Under the pieces are notes generated by a model. It was not told the origin of the DNA. It searched no databases and saw only the letters and a program-made list of their open reading frames with translations. Shown in pieces: positions 1 through 8,480 of a stretch of 59,563 nt of DNA. Positions within the stretch are counted from its first letter, which is position 1. The number at the start of each line of letters is the position of its first letter. This stretch comes from Cryomorphaceae bacterium. GTDB lineage: Bacteria > Bacteroidota > Bacteroidia > Flavobacteriales > Schleiferiaceae. Location of the stretch: positions 1 through 59,563 of the forward strand of contig JAHEKP010000008.1 in NCBI GenBank assembly GCA_024638285.1, read 5' to 3'. The position numbers were made by a program, and so were the translations under genes.

Positions 1-5
1 AGGGC

Positions 6-35
6 TTTGGCTCTGCATCTTATTATCTACCTTTA
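6..35 (+). promoter_or_regulatory. Predicted Bacteroidota-type promoter for tdk
   Basis: A TTTG at 6-9 and TACCTTTA at 28-35 are separated by 18 nt, resembling the Bacteroidota -33 (TTTG) and -7 (TAnnTTTG) elements with one mismatch in the -7 box. A start near 41-42 would give tdk a leader of about 25 nt. This is pattern matching only. Confidence 0.4.
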
Positions 36-65
36 ATGCCTTGAATGTAGCACGAAAGTCCCCTC

Positions 66-665
66 ATGTTTCAACCTGGAGTAGAATTTAACCAACAATT
101 AGGCGGCTGGATCGAAGTCGTCTGTGGACCCATGTTTAGCGGAAAAACAGAAGAGTTGATTCGTCGCATGCGTCGTGCACAGATTGCCGGCCAAAAAGTG
201 GAAATTTTTAAGCCTGCATCCGACGTTCGTTACGACGAACAAGAGGTGGTGAGTCACGATAAAAACTCCATCCCTTCAATGCCTGTAGAGAGTTCGTCAA
301 ACATGTTGTTACTAGCTGATGACGTGCAGGTAGTAGGTATTGATGAGGCCCAATTTTTTGACGAGGGTATCGTAGAAGTTGCAAATACGCTCGCAAATCA
401 AGGCAAACGAGTGGTCATTGCGGGCTTAGATAAAGATTTCAAGGGTCGCCCTTTTGGCCCAATGCCCCAGCTCCTTGCGACAGCGGAATATGTAACTAAA
501 CTGCACGCAATTTGCCGGAGAACGGGCGGTCCTGCGCATTTCTCTTACAGAAAAGTAGCGGGTGATGCAACCTTTATGCTCGGAGAAACTGGAGAATACG
601 AACCGGTGAGCAGGGTCATATACAATCAATTGAACAACGCTTCAAGTGCTTCTGAAAGCGACTGA
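66..665 (+). CDS. tdk: Thymidine kinase
   Basis: Type II thymidine kinase of 199 residues, which phosphorylates thymidine to dTMP with ATP in the pyrimidine salvage pathway (cytosol). The P-loop GPMFSGKT is at residues 21-28, followed by EELIRRMRRAQ, and the catalytic glutamate lies in the DEAQFF motif near residue 95. The C-terminal lasso region reads CRRTGG then FSYRK, so three of the four zinc-ligand cysteines of the E. coli/human type are missing; I recall this for other Bacteroidota Tdk proteins, so it is probably not a defect. The ATG at 66 gives the usual N-terminus for this group (WIEVVCGPMFSGKT). It overlaps the start of the murF-alr fusion by 20 nt, so the two are likely co-transcribed and translationally coupled. 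Confidence 0.95.
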   Translation: MFQPGVEFNQQLGGWIEVVCGPMFSGKTEELIRRMRRAQIAGQKVEIFKPASDVRYDEQEVVSHDKNSIPSMPVESSSNMLLLADDVQVVGIDEAQFFDEGIVEVANTLANQGKRVVIAGLDKDFKGRPFGPMPQLLATAEYVTKLHAICRRTGGPAHFSYRKVAGDATFMLGETGEYEPVSRVIYNQLNNASSASESD

Positions 666-2967
666 TATAGCACGAATTGCTGGCGCCAATCTGCACGGAA
701 ATGCGTCACAAGAGTTCGAGGCCTTTGCTTTCGATTCGCGACGTATTCATGCCGCTATTCCTTCTTGTTTTATTGCACTTGTGACCCCACATGCGGACGG
801 TCACAACTATATTGAAGAGGCAATTTCGCGCGGCGCCACAACCATTATCTGTAACGATGCAGCAAAACGTGCAAAGGCGCATCCAGCATTGGCTTTTATT
901 GCGCACTCGAACCCTTTAGCTGTTGTTCAATCCTGGGCAAAGAGTAAACGCAATGGGCTTCGCGGACCGTTGCTCGCTATTACAGGGAGTACGGGTAAAA
1001 CGGTGGTAAAAGAATGGTTATTTCAGTTAATGGGAACGCCCCTTGACGTGCACCGTACTCCGGGAAGTTTTAATAGTGCGCTCGGTATCGCACTGGCCAT
1101 GAGTAGCTTGAAGGAATCGCATTCGAAAGCAATTATTGAAGTGGGCATCGACCGTCCTAGAACCATGGAAGCACATGCACAATGGCTTCGTCCGGCTTTG
1201 GGAATATTTACAAATCTCGGGAATGCCCATTCAGAACATTTTAACGATGAAAACGAGCACTTTACTGAAAAATGGCTCCTTTTTTCTCATTGTGAACGTA
1301 TCGCAACGCGCCGAAAATGGTGGGATAAAGCACAATCTTTAGGTTTGCCAACGCCGCCAGCGTTGCTTTGGGGACCGGGTGAAGAATTGGACCCGGACCT
1401 TCTGAGTGAGGTCTCGTTTACTGGCGGATACACGTTGGAAAATGCAATGAACGCATTGGCTGGAGCCGTCCTTATGGGCGTGCCATTACCCGAAGCACTG
1501 GCGCGTTTAAAAACGTTAGAACCTTTGCCCATGCGACTTCAAGAGATTGAAGCGAAAGATGGAGGGAAGTTGATTGAAGATACCTACAGTTCAGATTTAG
1601 ACAGCTTACGTTTGGCACTCGAGCAATTAATGATGCAGCACAGCACGTCTAAAAAATGGGCGGTTTTGAGCACATTAGCCACTCCAGAGCTGACTATTGC
1701 TGCGCAGAAAATGGCAAATAAAATGGAATTGGACCGTATCTGGTGGGTGAAAGACCGCGCTGAGGTTCGGGAGGTCGTTACTGCGTTTGAAGGGCTGTCC
1801 TTGCAGGATACCACAGTACTGATTAAGGGGCAACGCCGTTTTAAGTTGGAACAACTGGCTATAACTTTGCGTCGCCAACACCACAGTACATGGGCAGAAA
1901 TAAACCTAGGTGCGATGCGCCGAAACCTACAGAAGTTTCAGGCAAAGCTGGAGCCCAATACATTGGTGATGGCAATGGTTAAAGCTTCAGGCTATGGCAC
2001 TGGAAGTTTTGAAGTTGCTCGTGCACTGCAGGAAATGCACATCGATTATCTTGGCGTAGCATTTGCACAAGAGGCATTGAGTTTGCGTGCACAAGGCATT
2101 CAATGTCCAATCCTCGTCTTGAATTCAGAGGCCGCGCAATTGCCTATGTTGGCTCAGGCAGCGTGCGAAGTAGAATTGTTTGATCTACACCAATTAAAAG
2201 ATTGGTTAGCAGCACCGCAGCAGGAACATCTTTTACAAGTTCACATCAAAGTGGATACGGGAATGCATCGTTTGGGTTTCTCACCTGCAATGTTGCAAAC
2301 CGTATTGGAGGTCTTAGAATCTCGTAAGGACATCGTGGTTACGGGTATAATGACACATTTAAGCGCAAGTAACGATCCATCGGAGGATGCATTTACGAAG
2401 GCCCAATTGGCCCAATTCCAAACGGCATGCCAGCAAATCCGCCACTGCTATCCAAATGCCAAAGCACATGCTTTGAACTCCCACGGTATTGCTCGCCACA
2501 CCGAAGCCCAGCACGAAATGGTACGTTTGGGTTTAGGTCTTTATGGTTTAGGTAATTACGACGGTATTGACCGTCTCGAAGAGGTGCTGGCATGGAAATG
2601 CACTGTATCGCAAGTGGGCGTACTCCAGCCAGGGGAAACCTTAGGCTATTCACGCGCTTTTAAAGCAACAGCCATCACGCGTTACGCCACTTTACCTGTA
2701 GGTTATGCAGATGGTTTACAACGTTGTTTGTCTCAGGGGAGAGGTGCAGTATACATTCGAGGAAAACGTTGTGCCATAGTAGGCAACGTTTGCATGGATA
2801 TGGTCATGGTTGAAATAGGGGATTTACAAATCACCCCGGGGGAAGAAGCGGTGCTCATTGGCCTAGAGCAATCGGCCAGTGCAATGGCAAAAGATGCAGG
2901 AACCATTTCCTATGAAATCTTAACCGGACTTGGCGCTCGAATTCCGCGTCTGTATCTGCAGGATTAA
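646..2967 (+). CDS. murF-alr: Bifunctional UDP-MurNAc-tripeptide:D-Ala-D-Ala ligase / alanine racemase
   Basis: A 773-residue fusion for peptidoglycan precursor synthesis. The N-terminal half (about 1-405) is a Mur ligase of MurF type: FDSRR near residue 30, the ATP-binding loop GSTGKT, the RTPGSFNSALG segment and the GNAHSEHF metal/substrate motif. The C-terminal half (about 412-773) is a fold-type III alanine racemase: STWAEINLGAMRRN, the PLP lysine in VKASGYG, and GYSR plus LPVGYADG near the catalytic tyrosine. The fusion is widespread in Bacteroidota and would couple D-Ala production with its use, although whether the MurF half is active is not shown by sequence alone. The start is a GTG at 646 inside the 3' end of tdk; the N-terminus aligns with what I recall of homologues. 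Its 3' end overlaps the convergent O-antigen-ligase-like gene by 48 nt. Confidence 0.93.
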   Translation: MLLKATDIARIAGANLHGNASQEFEAFAFDSRRIHAAIPSCFIALVTPHADGHNYIEEAISRGATTIICNDAAKRAKAHPALAFIAHSNPLAVVQSWAKSKRNGLRGPLLAITGSTGKTVVKEWLFQLMGTPLDVHRTPGSFNSALGIALAMSSLKESHSKAIIEVGIDRPRTMEAHAQWLRPALGIFTNLGNAHSEHFNDENEHFTEKWLLFSHCERIATRRKWWDKAQSLGLPTPPALLWGPGEELDPDLLSEVSFTGGYTLENAMNALAGAVLMGVPLPEALARLKTLEPLPMRLQEIEAKDGGKLIEDTYSSDLDSLRLALEQLMMQHSTSKKWAVLSTLATPELTIAAQKMANKMELDRIWWVKDRAEVREVVTAFEGLSLQDTTVLIKGQRRFKLEQLAITLRRQHHSTWAEINLGAMRRNLQKFQAKLEPNTLVMAMVKASGYGTGSFEVARALQEMHIDYLGVAFAQEALSLRAQGIQCPILVLNSEAAQLPMLAQAACEVELFDLHQLKDWLAAPQQEHLLQVHIKVDTGMHRLGFSPAMLQTVLEVLESRKDIVVTGIMTHLSASNDPSEDAFTKAQLAQFQTACQQIRHCYPNAKAHALNSHGIARHTEAQHEMVRLGLGLYGLGNYDGIDRLEEVLAWKCTVSQVGVLQPGETLGYSRAFKATAITRYATLPVGYADGLQRCLSQGRGAVYIRGKRCAIVGNVCMDMVMVEIGDLQITPGEEAVLIGLEQSASAMAKDAGTISYEILTGLGARIPRLYLQD

Positions 2968-4119
2968 AAACGCAAGTAAGAATACGCCTGCTTGCCGTTC
3001 CAATAAACTTTCCGTCATTCCTGTGAAGAAAAACAATGCCCAAGCATAACGCCACGGTCCTTGTGATTGAAGAAAGCCTGTGGTTAATAAAAATAAAAGT
3101 AGAACAACTCCGACCACTCCTCCTTCGGCAAAGTTTTGCAGTAGGATGTTGTGAAAGTCGTATTTGAATTCGTAGAGGTAATAGGGCTCTTTTTTCTTGT
3201 AAAACACTGCATCACAAGTTTGAAGCGCCTCGTGCAGTAGTTCATCGCCCGCTCCGTTTCCCACACCGAAAATGGGAGATTTATTCGCTACATTCCAGCC
3301 GTATTTCCATAAATAAACCCGGTGATTGGTTTGTTTGCCGTCGACCATTCCGTCTATACTGCGCCACTCATTTTTAAGATCAGACAGTCGTCGTGATGTT
3401 CCTGGCAATACTGCCATGAGCGTCATCATGGATAGCAGAATTCCAACGGCCCAGAGACTTGCATTTTTCGTCTTTACGATTTTTCCACGCAGTACGTCAA
3501 GTGTGCGCACAAGAATAAAAACAGGCAGGAGCAGCAGGTGTATACGAGCACTGAGCATGATGCAGCCGAAAAGCAGCCACACGATCAACAACATATAAAG
3601 GAGTCGGTGTTTTTTGCTCGTAGCATTCCAGAGGTGTGCTTCAAGAATAAAGGCGGCAACGAGCAGGTAGAGGCTTTGGTAGTGAATGCCTAATCGCCCC
3701 CCCAATTCGAGCGCGTTGTACTGCACCCAGCCATGCTTGAATAGACTCTCTGCCACCGTCCAACTCCATGCGGCCACCGTCGCATAAGCAAAAATTAATC
3801 CCCAATTTCTATAAGTTTTGAACTCCACGTCCCTCGACTTGCACCCAGCTATAATTCCCATGAGAACGATCGGGAGAATCATGACCAGATCACTCCAGCC
3901 TTCACTGCGGTAGGGACTCCACCAAATACTGATGAGTTCCCAATCGAAGAATGCTGCACTACTAAAAAGCAACCATTTATTGGGTTGCCAGTCGCCCTGA
4001 AAGAGCACTGCTATCCCTACTAAAATAAGTCCGTAAAGTGGACTGAGCCACTCAAAGGCAAAGGGTAAAAGCACTGCCGCACTAGCAACGGCATAAAAGA
4101 GGTAAGATCGATTTTGCAT
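2920..4119 (-). CDS. O-antigen ligase / polymerase-like membrane protein
   Basis: A 399-residue polytopic membrane protein with about 10 hydrophobic segments, matching the Wzy/WaaL O-antigen ligase-like superfamily. The characteristic large loop near the C-terminal half carries NHRVYLWKYGWNVANKSP, FGVGNGAGD and the conserved histidine in DFHNILLQNFAEGG. Members transfer or polymerise undecaprenyl-linked glycans on the periplasmic face of the inner membrane; the exact substrate cannot be read from the sequence. The start codon follows the ctpA stop directly (no gap), so it is the last gene of the rnpA-ctpA series and probably translationally coupled. Its last 48 nt overlap the end of murF-alr on the other strand. 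Confidence 0.8.
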   Translation of the reverse strand: MQNRSYLFYAVASAAVLLPFAFEWLSPLYGLILVGIAVLFQGDWQPNKWLLFSSAAFFDWELISIWWSPYRSEGWSDLVMILPIVLMGIIAGCKSRDVEFKTYRNWGLIFAYATVAAWSWTVAESLFKHGWVQYNALELGGRLGIHYQSLYLLVAAFILEAHLWNATSKKHRLLYMLLIVWLLFGCIMLSARIHLLLLPVFILVRTLDVLRGKIVKTKNASLWAVGILLSMMTLMAVLPGTSRRLSDLKNEWRSIDGMVDGKQTNHRVYLWKYGWNVANKSPIFGVGNGAGDELLHEALQTCDAVFYKKKEPYYLYEFKYDFHNILLQNFAEGGVVGVVLLLFLLTTGFLQSQGPWRYAWALFFFTGMTESLLERQAGVFLLAFLILQIQTRNSSAKSG

Positions 4120-5769
4120 TTAGAGAGTAACGCTCAACAGTTCGGACATCGTCTGTGGATTTAAGACAATTTCTGCTGCGCGAGCAATAACTTCATCTTT
4201 TCGCAATCCACGTTCAAGTGCGCCAGGTAAAGAATATTTACGCTGGATCAGATAATCGGAGAGGTATTCGCTAATGGCCGCTTTTTCAGATTCCAGTACA
4301 TGGTCCTTACGCGCTTTGATCGATTCAAGTACGGGAATTAGATCGTCTTCACCTAGATAGTCCATTTCACTGGCCAATTCTTGCAATTCTTTTAAACGCA
4401 ATTCACTCAGACTTTCATACGTGAATTTTTCAATGGTCAGGAAGTTGGTGAAATCGGTCCAAAAAACTTCGTCGATCTCAAAGTTTCCGACATTCACGTC
4501 CTTTGGCATTTTTCCTATGGTTCGCGCGGCAAATTTCAAATCCAATCCTTCGGAACTAAGTGCCGCCACAAATTCGGGATAGTAGTCGTTCGCTAGCAGT
4601 GAATCCGGTTCAATCCCATTGCCATCGACGACGATTCGCCCATTTTTTGTTGTGAAGGTATGTAGGTCCGATTTTTCGATTCGTGTTCCTTTAGCATCAC
4701 GATCGTACGCTACTTTTTGAATGCAACGTCCCGATGGGGTGTAGTATTTTGCTACCGTTACCTTCATCTGTGCACCAAATGGTAAAGGGTGGATTTGCTG
4801 AACCAATCCCTTACCAAAGCTGGGCTCTCCTAAAATCACTGCACGATCAAGATCTTGAAGCGCTCCTGCCACAATTTCGCTTGCCGAAGCACTGGACCCG
4901 TCTGTCAGCACTGCCAATGGAATTTCTGGTAAAATGGGCTGACCTATGGTGCGGTAAACGTCTTGAACCTTACCGCCGCGCCCGCGAGTAGAAACCAGCG
5001 TATCACTAGAAGAAACAAACAAACTCACAATTTTCACAGCCTCCATAAGCAAGCCGCCACCGTTCCCCCGAAGATCTAAGATCAATGCTTTAGGATCTTG
5101 TTTTTTAAGTGCTAAAGCGGCTTTCTTTACTTGCGCACCTGCCTGCTCAGTAAAAGACTCTAGGTAGATATACGCCACACCATCTTCACGCATACCATAA
5201 AACGGTACAGCATCTTTTACAATGGTTTCGCGCTCAAAAGCAAAGTGCAATGACGGTGCATCGAAGCGCTTGGCAGAAATAGTGACTTCAGTTCCAGGCG
5301 TGCCCTTGAGTAAGGTGCTAACTTCATTCACTCGAAGATTTTCTACTGGATTACCGTCTACAGTAATTAACGCATCACCCACAAGTAAACCGGCTTTATC
5401 CGCAGGTCCTCCTGGATGTACATCAGAAATCAGTACCGCATCCTCTATTTTTTGAATAATACAACCAATACCACCATAGGCTCCCGTCTGCAGCAATCGA
5501 ACATCTTCAATCTGATCTTCCGGATAGTAAACCGTATAGGGGTCCAATTCTTTTAGCATACCCTCTATAGCCGTGCCCACTGCTTGCTCTGCACTTACCG
5601 GATCTACGTATACGTTCTGCACCTCTCGGAGCACCGCTGTAAACACCTCTAACTGCTTGCTTGTTTCAAATGGATCGCCTGCCGATGCGCTCGTCAATAG
5701 CCCCGCGCAACCAATGATTGCCGGTAAAAGAAGCTTTTTAGCCCAATTGGTCACTGGAAATTTCTTCAT
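4120..5769 (-). CDS. C-terminal processing peptidase, S41 family (CtpA/Prc-like)
   Basis: A periplasmic S41 serine protease of 549 residues from the ATG at 5769. A signal peptide (MKKFPVTNWAKK, hydrophobic core, ending near SASA) is followed by a PDZ domain (GGIGCIIQ to VDGNPV, about residues 95-170) and the protease core: the serine in DGSSASASEIVAGALQD and the Lys/Gln of GKGLVQQ. A further C-terminal region of about 150 residues is typical of tail-specific proteases. An upstream TTG at 5790 is in frame, but the ATG gives a standard signal peptide. The start lies within the last 32 nt of rnpA, so translation is probably coupled. Such proteases trim C-terminal tails of envelope proteins. Confidence 0.92.
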   Translation of the reverse strand: MKKFPVTNWAKKLLLPAIIGCAGLLTSASAGDPFETSKQLEVFTAVLREVQNVYVDPVSAEQAVGTAIEGMLKELDPYTVYYPEDQIEDVRLLQTGAYGGIGCIIQKIEDAVLISDVHPGGPADKAGLLVGDALITVDGNPVENLRVNEVSTLLKGTPGTEVTISAKRFDAPSLHFAFERETIVKDAVPFYGMREDGVAYIYLESFTEQAGAQVKKAALALKKQDPKALILDLRGNGGGLLMEAVKIVSLFVSSSDTLVSTRGRGGKVQDVYRTIGQPILPEIPLAVLTDGSSASASEIVAGALQDLDRAVILGEPSFGKGLVQQIHPLPFGAQMKVTVAKYYTPSGRCIQKVAYDRDAKGTRIEKSDLHTFTTKNGRIVVDGNGIEPDSLLANDYYPEFVAALSSEGLDLKFAARTIGKMPKDVNVGNFEIDEVFWTDFTNFLTIEKFTYESLSELRLKELQELASEMDYLGEDDLIPVLESIKARKDHVLESEKAAISEYLSDYLIQRKYSLPGALERGLRKDEVIARAAEIVLNPQTMSELLSVTL

Positions 5770-6130
5770 AATAGGTGTTGTAGCTGTCAATCAGTTTTAG
5801 AAATCCGTCTTCTAAAAAAGTATATTCATTGAGTCGGTTGCCTAGGTAACGTAAGGACCAAGCTTGTTGTTGCGTTGGACCTTTGATGAGGTGTTTGTTC
5901 AGGCGGTATATTTCGCGCATTTGCCTTTTTATTCGATTCCTTCGCACGGCACTTTTAATAGAACGTTTTGGAACCACAATAGCGATTTGCCGTTGTACCT
6001 CCTTTTCGAGCGATGCATCAATAAAGCGCACGGAAAAAGGAAAGGACTTTAAAGTCTTCCCTTCCTTATGTATGGCATCGAACAGCCTTGGGCTGGTCAG
6101 TTTTTCGTCTTTGGAAAAGGTATAGCGCAT
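5738..6130 (-). CDS. rnpA: Ribonuclease P protein component
   Basis: Protein subunit of RNase P, 130 residues, which assists the catalytic RNA in maturing tRNA 5' ends. The RNR signature is clear: KRSIKSAVRRNRIKRQMREI near residues 55-75. The N-terminus MRYTFSKDEKL matches the family start well. The oddity is the upstream context: the T-tract of an intrinsic terminator (serving hemD) touches the ATG, leaving no room for a conventional leader or promoter. The gene overlaps ctpA by 32 nt. The Bacteroidota location next to ctpA and hemD differs from the rpmH-rnpA pair seen in many other bacteria. Confidence 0.93.
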   Translation of the reverse strand: MRYTFSKDEKLTSPRLFDAIHKEGKTLKSFPFSVRFIDASLEKEVQRQIAIVVPKRSIKSAVRRNRIKRQMREIYRLNKHLIKGPTQQQAWSLRYLGNRLNEYTFLEDGFLKLIDSYNTYYEEISSDQLG

Positions 6131-6156
6131 AAAAAAAGCCCGGCAGCATGCCGGGC
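6131..6156 (-). terminator. Intrinsic terminator after hemD, abutting the rnpA start
   Basis: Stem of 8 bp (GCCCGGCA / TGCCGGGC, 6138-6156) with a 3-nt loop, followed on the minus strand by seven T (6137-6131). It lies 20 nt after the hemD stop, and the last T is directly followed by the rnpA ATG. Confidence 0.85.
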
Positions 6157-6175
6157 TTGTAAATTAAGGATTTTC

Positions 6176-6940
6176 TTACTTTTTATTGACGTCCTTGATA
6201 TAATCGCTGATGGCTTTAGTCATGGATGGTGCATCCGGCGTTGGTGCAGGAATATCAACAATCAATCCGTGGCTCTCTGCTTCTTTCTGAGTAGTGGACC
6301 CGAAACATGCCAATCGCGTAGTATTCTGCTTAAAATCCGGGAAATTCTCGTAAAGGGATTTTATTCCTGAAGGAGAGAAAAAGACCAGAATATCGTAGAA
6401 GACATCTTCAAGGTCACTTAAGTCACTCACCACTGTATTGAACAACACAGCGCGCGTATAATTTATACCCGCAGATTCAAGCGCGGCAGGAATAGAAGGC
6501 TTTAAGCTATCGGAAGAGGGCATTAAAAACTTCTCATTCTTGAATTTTTTCAAGGTAGGAATCAGCTCATCAATCTTCAAGTTACCGTGGTAAATCTTCC
6601 GCTTACGGTATACTACATATTTCTGCAAGTAGTATGCGATGGCTTCTGAAATACAGAAATAACGAATGTCTGGGGAGATTTGAACACGCATCTCTTCACA
6701 CATTCTAAAGTAGTGGTCTACCGCGTTTTTAGAAGTTAAGATGACATTGCGGTATTCACGAATCTGAATCTTATCCTTTCTGAAGTTCGATGCGTTCACG
6801 CCTTCAACATGGATAAAAGAGCGAAAGTCAACATCAACTTTATGCTTGTCTGCAAGGGTAAAGAAGGGGTGGCTTTCAGTGGTGGGTTCTGGTTGCGAAA
6901 CGAGAATGGATCTCACCTTTGCTTTTCGAGTGTCTGTCAT
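6176..6940 (-). CDS. hemD: Uroporphyrinogen-III synthase
   Basis: A 254-residue HemD-family protein that closes and rearranges hydroxymethylbilane to uroporphyrinogen III in tetrapyrrole synthesis. It shows the two-lobed alpha/beta pattern with weak conservation usual for the family: SILVSQPEP at the start, the VILTSKNAVDHYF segment (about 65-77), IRYFCISEAIAYYLQKY (about 92-108) and the second lobe with DILVFFSPSGIKSLYENFP (about 184-202) and FGSTTQKEAESHGL. It follows the DUF4271 gene after 7 nt, so the two form an operon, ended by the strong terminator at 6131-6156. Confidence 0.85.
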   Translation of the reverse strand: MTDTRKAKVRSILVSQPEPTTESHPFFTLADKHKVDVDFRSFIHVEGVNASNFRKDKIQIREYRNVILTSKNAVDHYFRMCEEMRVQISPDIRYFCISEAIAYYLQKYVVYRKRKIYHGNLKIDELIPTLKKFKNEKFLMPSSDSLKPSIPAALESAGINYTRAVLFNTVVSDLSDLEDVFYDILVFFSPSGIKSLYENFPDFKQNTTRLACFGSTTQKEAESHGLIVDIPAPTPDAPSMTKAISDYIKDVNKK

Positions 6941-6947
6941 GTGTGTG

Positions 6948-7514
6948 TTATTGGACGGCTATTACTAACGGGGCTAGTTCAAGGCCACAAAGGTACAAAA
7001 TCGCGTAAACTCTAGTTCCAATTGTCTTAAAAACAACGAATCCTGGTTGTTTCACAGCGAAATAGACCATTCCGAGTACATGAAAGAAGAAAAATGCATA
7101 CCGACCGCTATCTTCTGATACGTAACCTGTGAGTGATAACAACAAGAGAAAGGCAGCTGTAAAGGCATACCAAAGTGATAATAAGGCAGTCATGGGTCCT
7201 AGTTTCCAAACTGCCCGAACACCTTCCTCTTTAAGTAGTAAATGGATCAAAAATGAAAAGGAAAAACGCAAAAAGAGCAGTGAGGGTATGGCTAACAGTA
7301 GCACGGGATGCGCTTGGTAGCCTGCGAAGTATAGGCTAATGGCTCCAAAAACAGCCATGGAGACCCAGAGAAAAATCTGGGTACTTATATTAAGCGGGTG
7401 TTCAGAAATGCCATTTAAATCGGCCCTTACCCAACGTTTAAAAAAAGTAGGTTGAGTCACGCGTAGAACTGCGAGAACTGCAAGTAGTGCAATAAAAATC
7501 CATTTTGTGCCCAT
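6948..7514 (-). CDS. DUF4271 family integral membrane protein
   Basis: A 188-residue inner-membrane protein with about 6 hydrophobic helices and the C-terminal motif YAILYLCGLELAPL that I recognise from the Bacteroidota DUF4271 family. The function is unknown. In Bacteroidota it is commonly found just before hemD, as here (7-nt gap), which hints at an envelope or tetrapyrrole-linked role, but this is inference from neighbourhood only. A TAACTTTG box lies 7 nt before its start codon and overlaps the stop codon of the preceding T9SS protein gene, so the DUF4271-hemD pair probably has its own promoter and a very short leader. Confidence 0.8.
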   Translation of the reverse strand: MGTKWIFIALLAVLAVLRVTQPTFFKRWVRADLNGISEHPLNISTQIFLWVSMAVFGAISLYFAGYQAHPVLLLAIPSLLFLRFSFSFLIHLLLKEEGVRAVWKLGPMTALLSLWYAFTAAFLLLLSLTGYVSEDSGRYAFFFFHVLGMVYFAVKQPGFVVFKTIGTRVYAILYLCGLELAPLVIAVQ

Positions 7515-7521
7515 CTGGGCG

Positions 7522-7529
7522 CAAAGTTA
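7522..7529 (-). promoter_or_regulatory. Predicted -7 box for DUF4271-hemD
   Basis: TAACTTTG read on the minus strand is an exact TAnnTTTG match. Seven nucleotides separate it from the DUF4271 ATG (7514), so the mRNA would have almost no leader. The box includes the TAA stop of the upstream gene. No convincing -33 element was found. Confidence 0.5.
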
Positions 7530-8354
7530 CTGTAAAACGACGTGTTTGTACTGTGTAGTTCCGTCTTTGAACAGGGCATACAGGATATAATTGCCGCGCG
7601 GCAGGTGGCTGACGTCAAATTGGTCGTTGCCTGTAGCGTTCCATGATTGATCCATGTTTAAGAATCGTCCTAGTGTATTGTAAAGTCTGATTTCTTGGAG
7701 TCCTTCTGCTTTCACACTCAGGTGATCTGTGGCTGGCGATGGATAGACCTTTAAGGCAGATCGTATTTCATTTTCGGCGCCTCCCATAACCAAGCCTGGG
7801 TACAAGGTTTTAGTTTCGGTAACTACATAATCACCGGAAGTTGTTCCATTGTTGTTGGTGTAGTTTACAGCCACGTAAATGATGACTGAATCTCCAATGT
7901 CCCCTGTATTCCATTCCCATACCCAATCAATAGCATTATTAGAAACTGCTGTTGATGAACTCTTATGAGTCACGTAGTCAGCGCTCGTGATTTTCGTGTT
8001 AGTATTTGAAGGTGTGGTAAGCGTCCCTATGTGATTGCCGCTTGCATCTTCCATGCTTGCTGAGAATCCAATTTTTGAACTCCCTGCCGCAGCAACGTTG
8101 AGGTATACTTGAGTTTGAATGGAATCCCGAATAGTATCGCTGTAGTTGCTCATTCCAGCATAAGGTGTAACATCTACTTGAATATCGATGAGCTCATTTC
8201 CGTTTGGACTGCCTCCGCTATGACAATAGCCCCCTGAACAGGTTTGACCATTGGATGCTGGTGAGCCGCTCTTTCCGCCTGGCGATCCCCCAGAATTGGT
8301 GTAGGAATAGTTTACGATTCCGATGAGTGCAAATAACAAGGCTAATTTTTTCAT
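7527..8354 (-). CDS. Choice-of-anchor V domain protein with T9SS type A sorting signal
   Basis: A 275-residue secreted protein. A signal peptide (MKKLALLFALIGIVNYSYT) is followed by the NSGGSPGGKSGSP stretch and a cysteine/histidine motif (CSGGYCH), which I recognise as the choice-of-anchor V type. A beta-rich body (about 50-190) precedes a T9SS type A C-terminal domain (about 200-275) with VYPSPATDHLSV, the RLYNTLGR segment and LPRGNYILYALF. It should be exported by Sec, then across the outer membrane by T9SS and held on the surface. The cysteine motif is C-x4-C-H, whereas I recall the more usual form as CxxCH; whether it binds heme or forms a disulfide is unknown. No substrate can be inferred. 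Confidence 0.82.
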   Translation of the reverse strand: MKKLALLFALIGIVNYSYTNSGGSPGGKSGSPASNGQTCSGGYCHSGGSPNGNELIDIQVDVTPYAGMSNYSDTIRDSIQTQVYLNVAAAGSSKIGFSASMEDASGNHIGTLTTPSNTNTKITSADYVTHKSSSTAVSNNAIDWVWEWNTGDIGDSVIIYVAVNYTNNNGTTSGDYVVTETKTLYPGLVMGGAENEIRSALKVYPSPATDHLSVKAEGLQEIRLYNTLGRFLNMDQSWNATGNDQFDVSHLPRGNYILYALFKDGTTQYKHVVLQ

Positions 8355-8428
8355 GATCGAGCTGACTTTTTCTTTCCGATTCTAAAGATGCGAATATCTA
8401 ATCACTCAAAATAACAATAATTCGGCCA

Positions 8429-8461
8429 TTGTGTTTTAATTTCAACACCTCTTTTAATTTG
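8429..8461 (+). promoter_or_regulatory. Possible promoter for the acyl-CoA dehydrogenase gene
   Basis: TTG at 8429-8431 and TTAATTTG at 8454-8461 (one mismatch from TAnnTTTG), separated by 22 nt and ending 19 nt before the ATG at 8481. Weak but correctly placed in the 126-bp divergent intergenic region. Confidence 0.3.
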
Positions 8462-8480
8462 AACCTAAAATTGAACAGGC

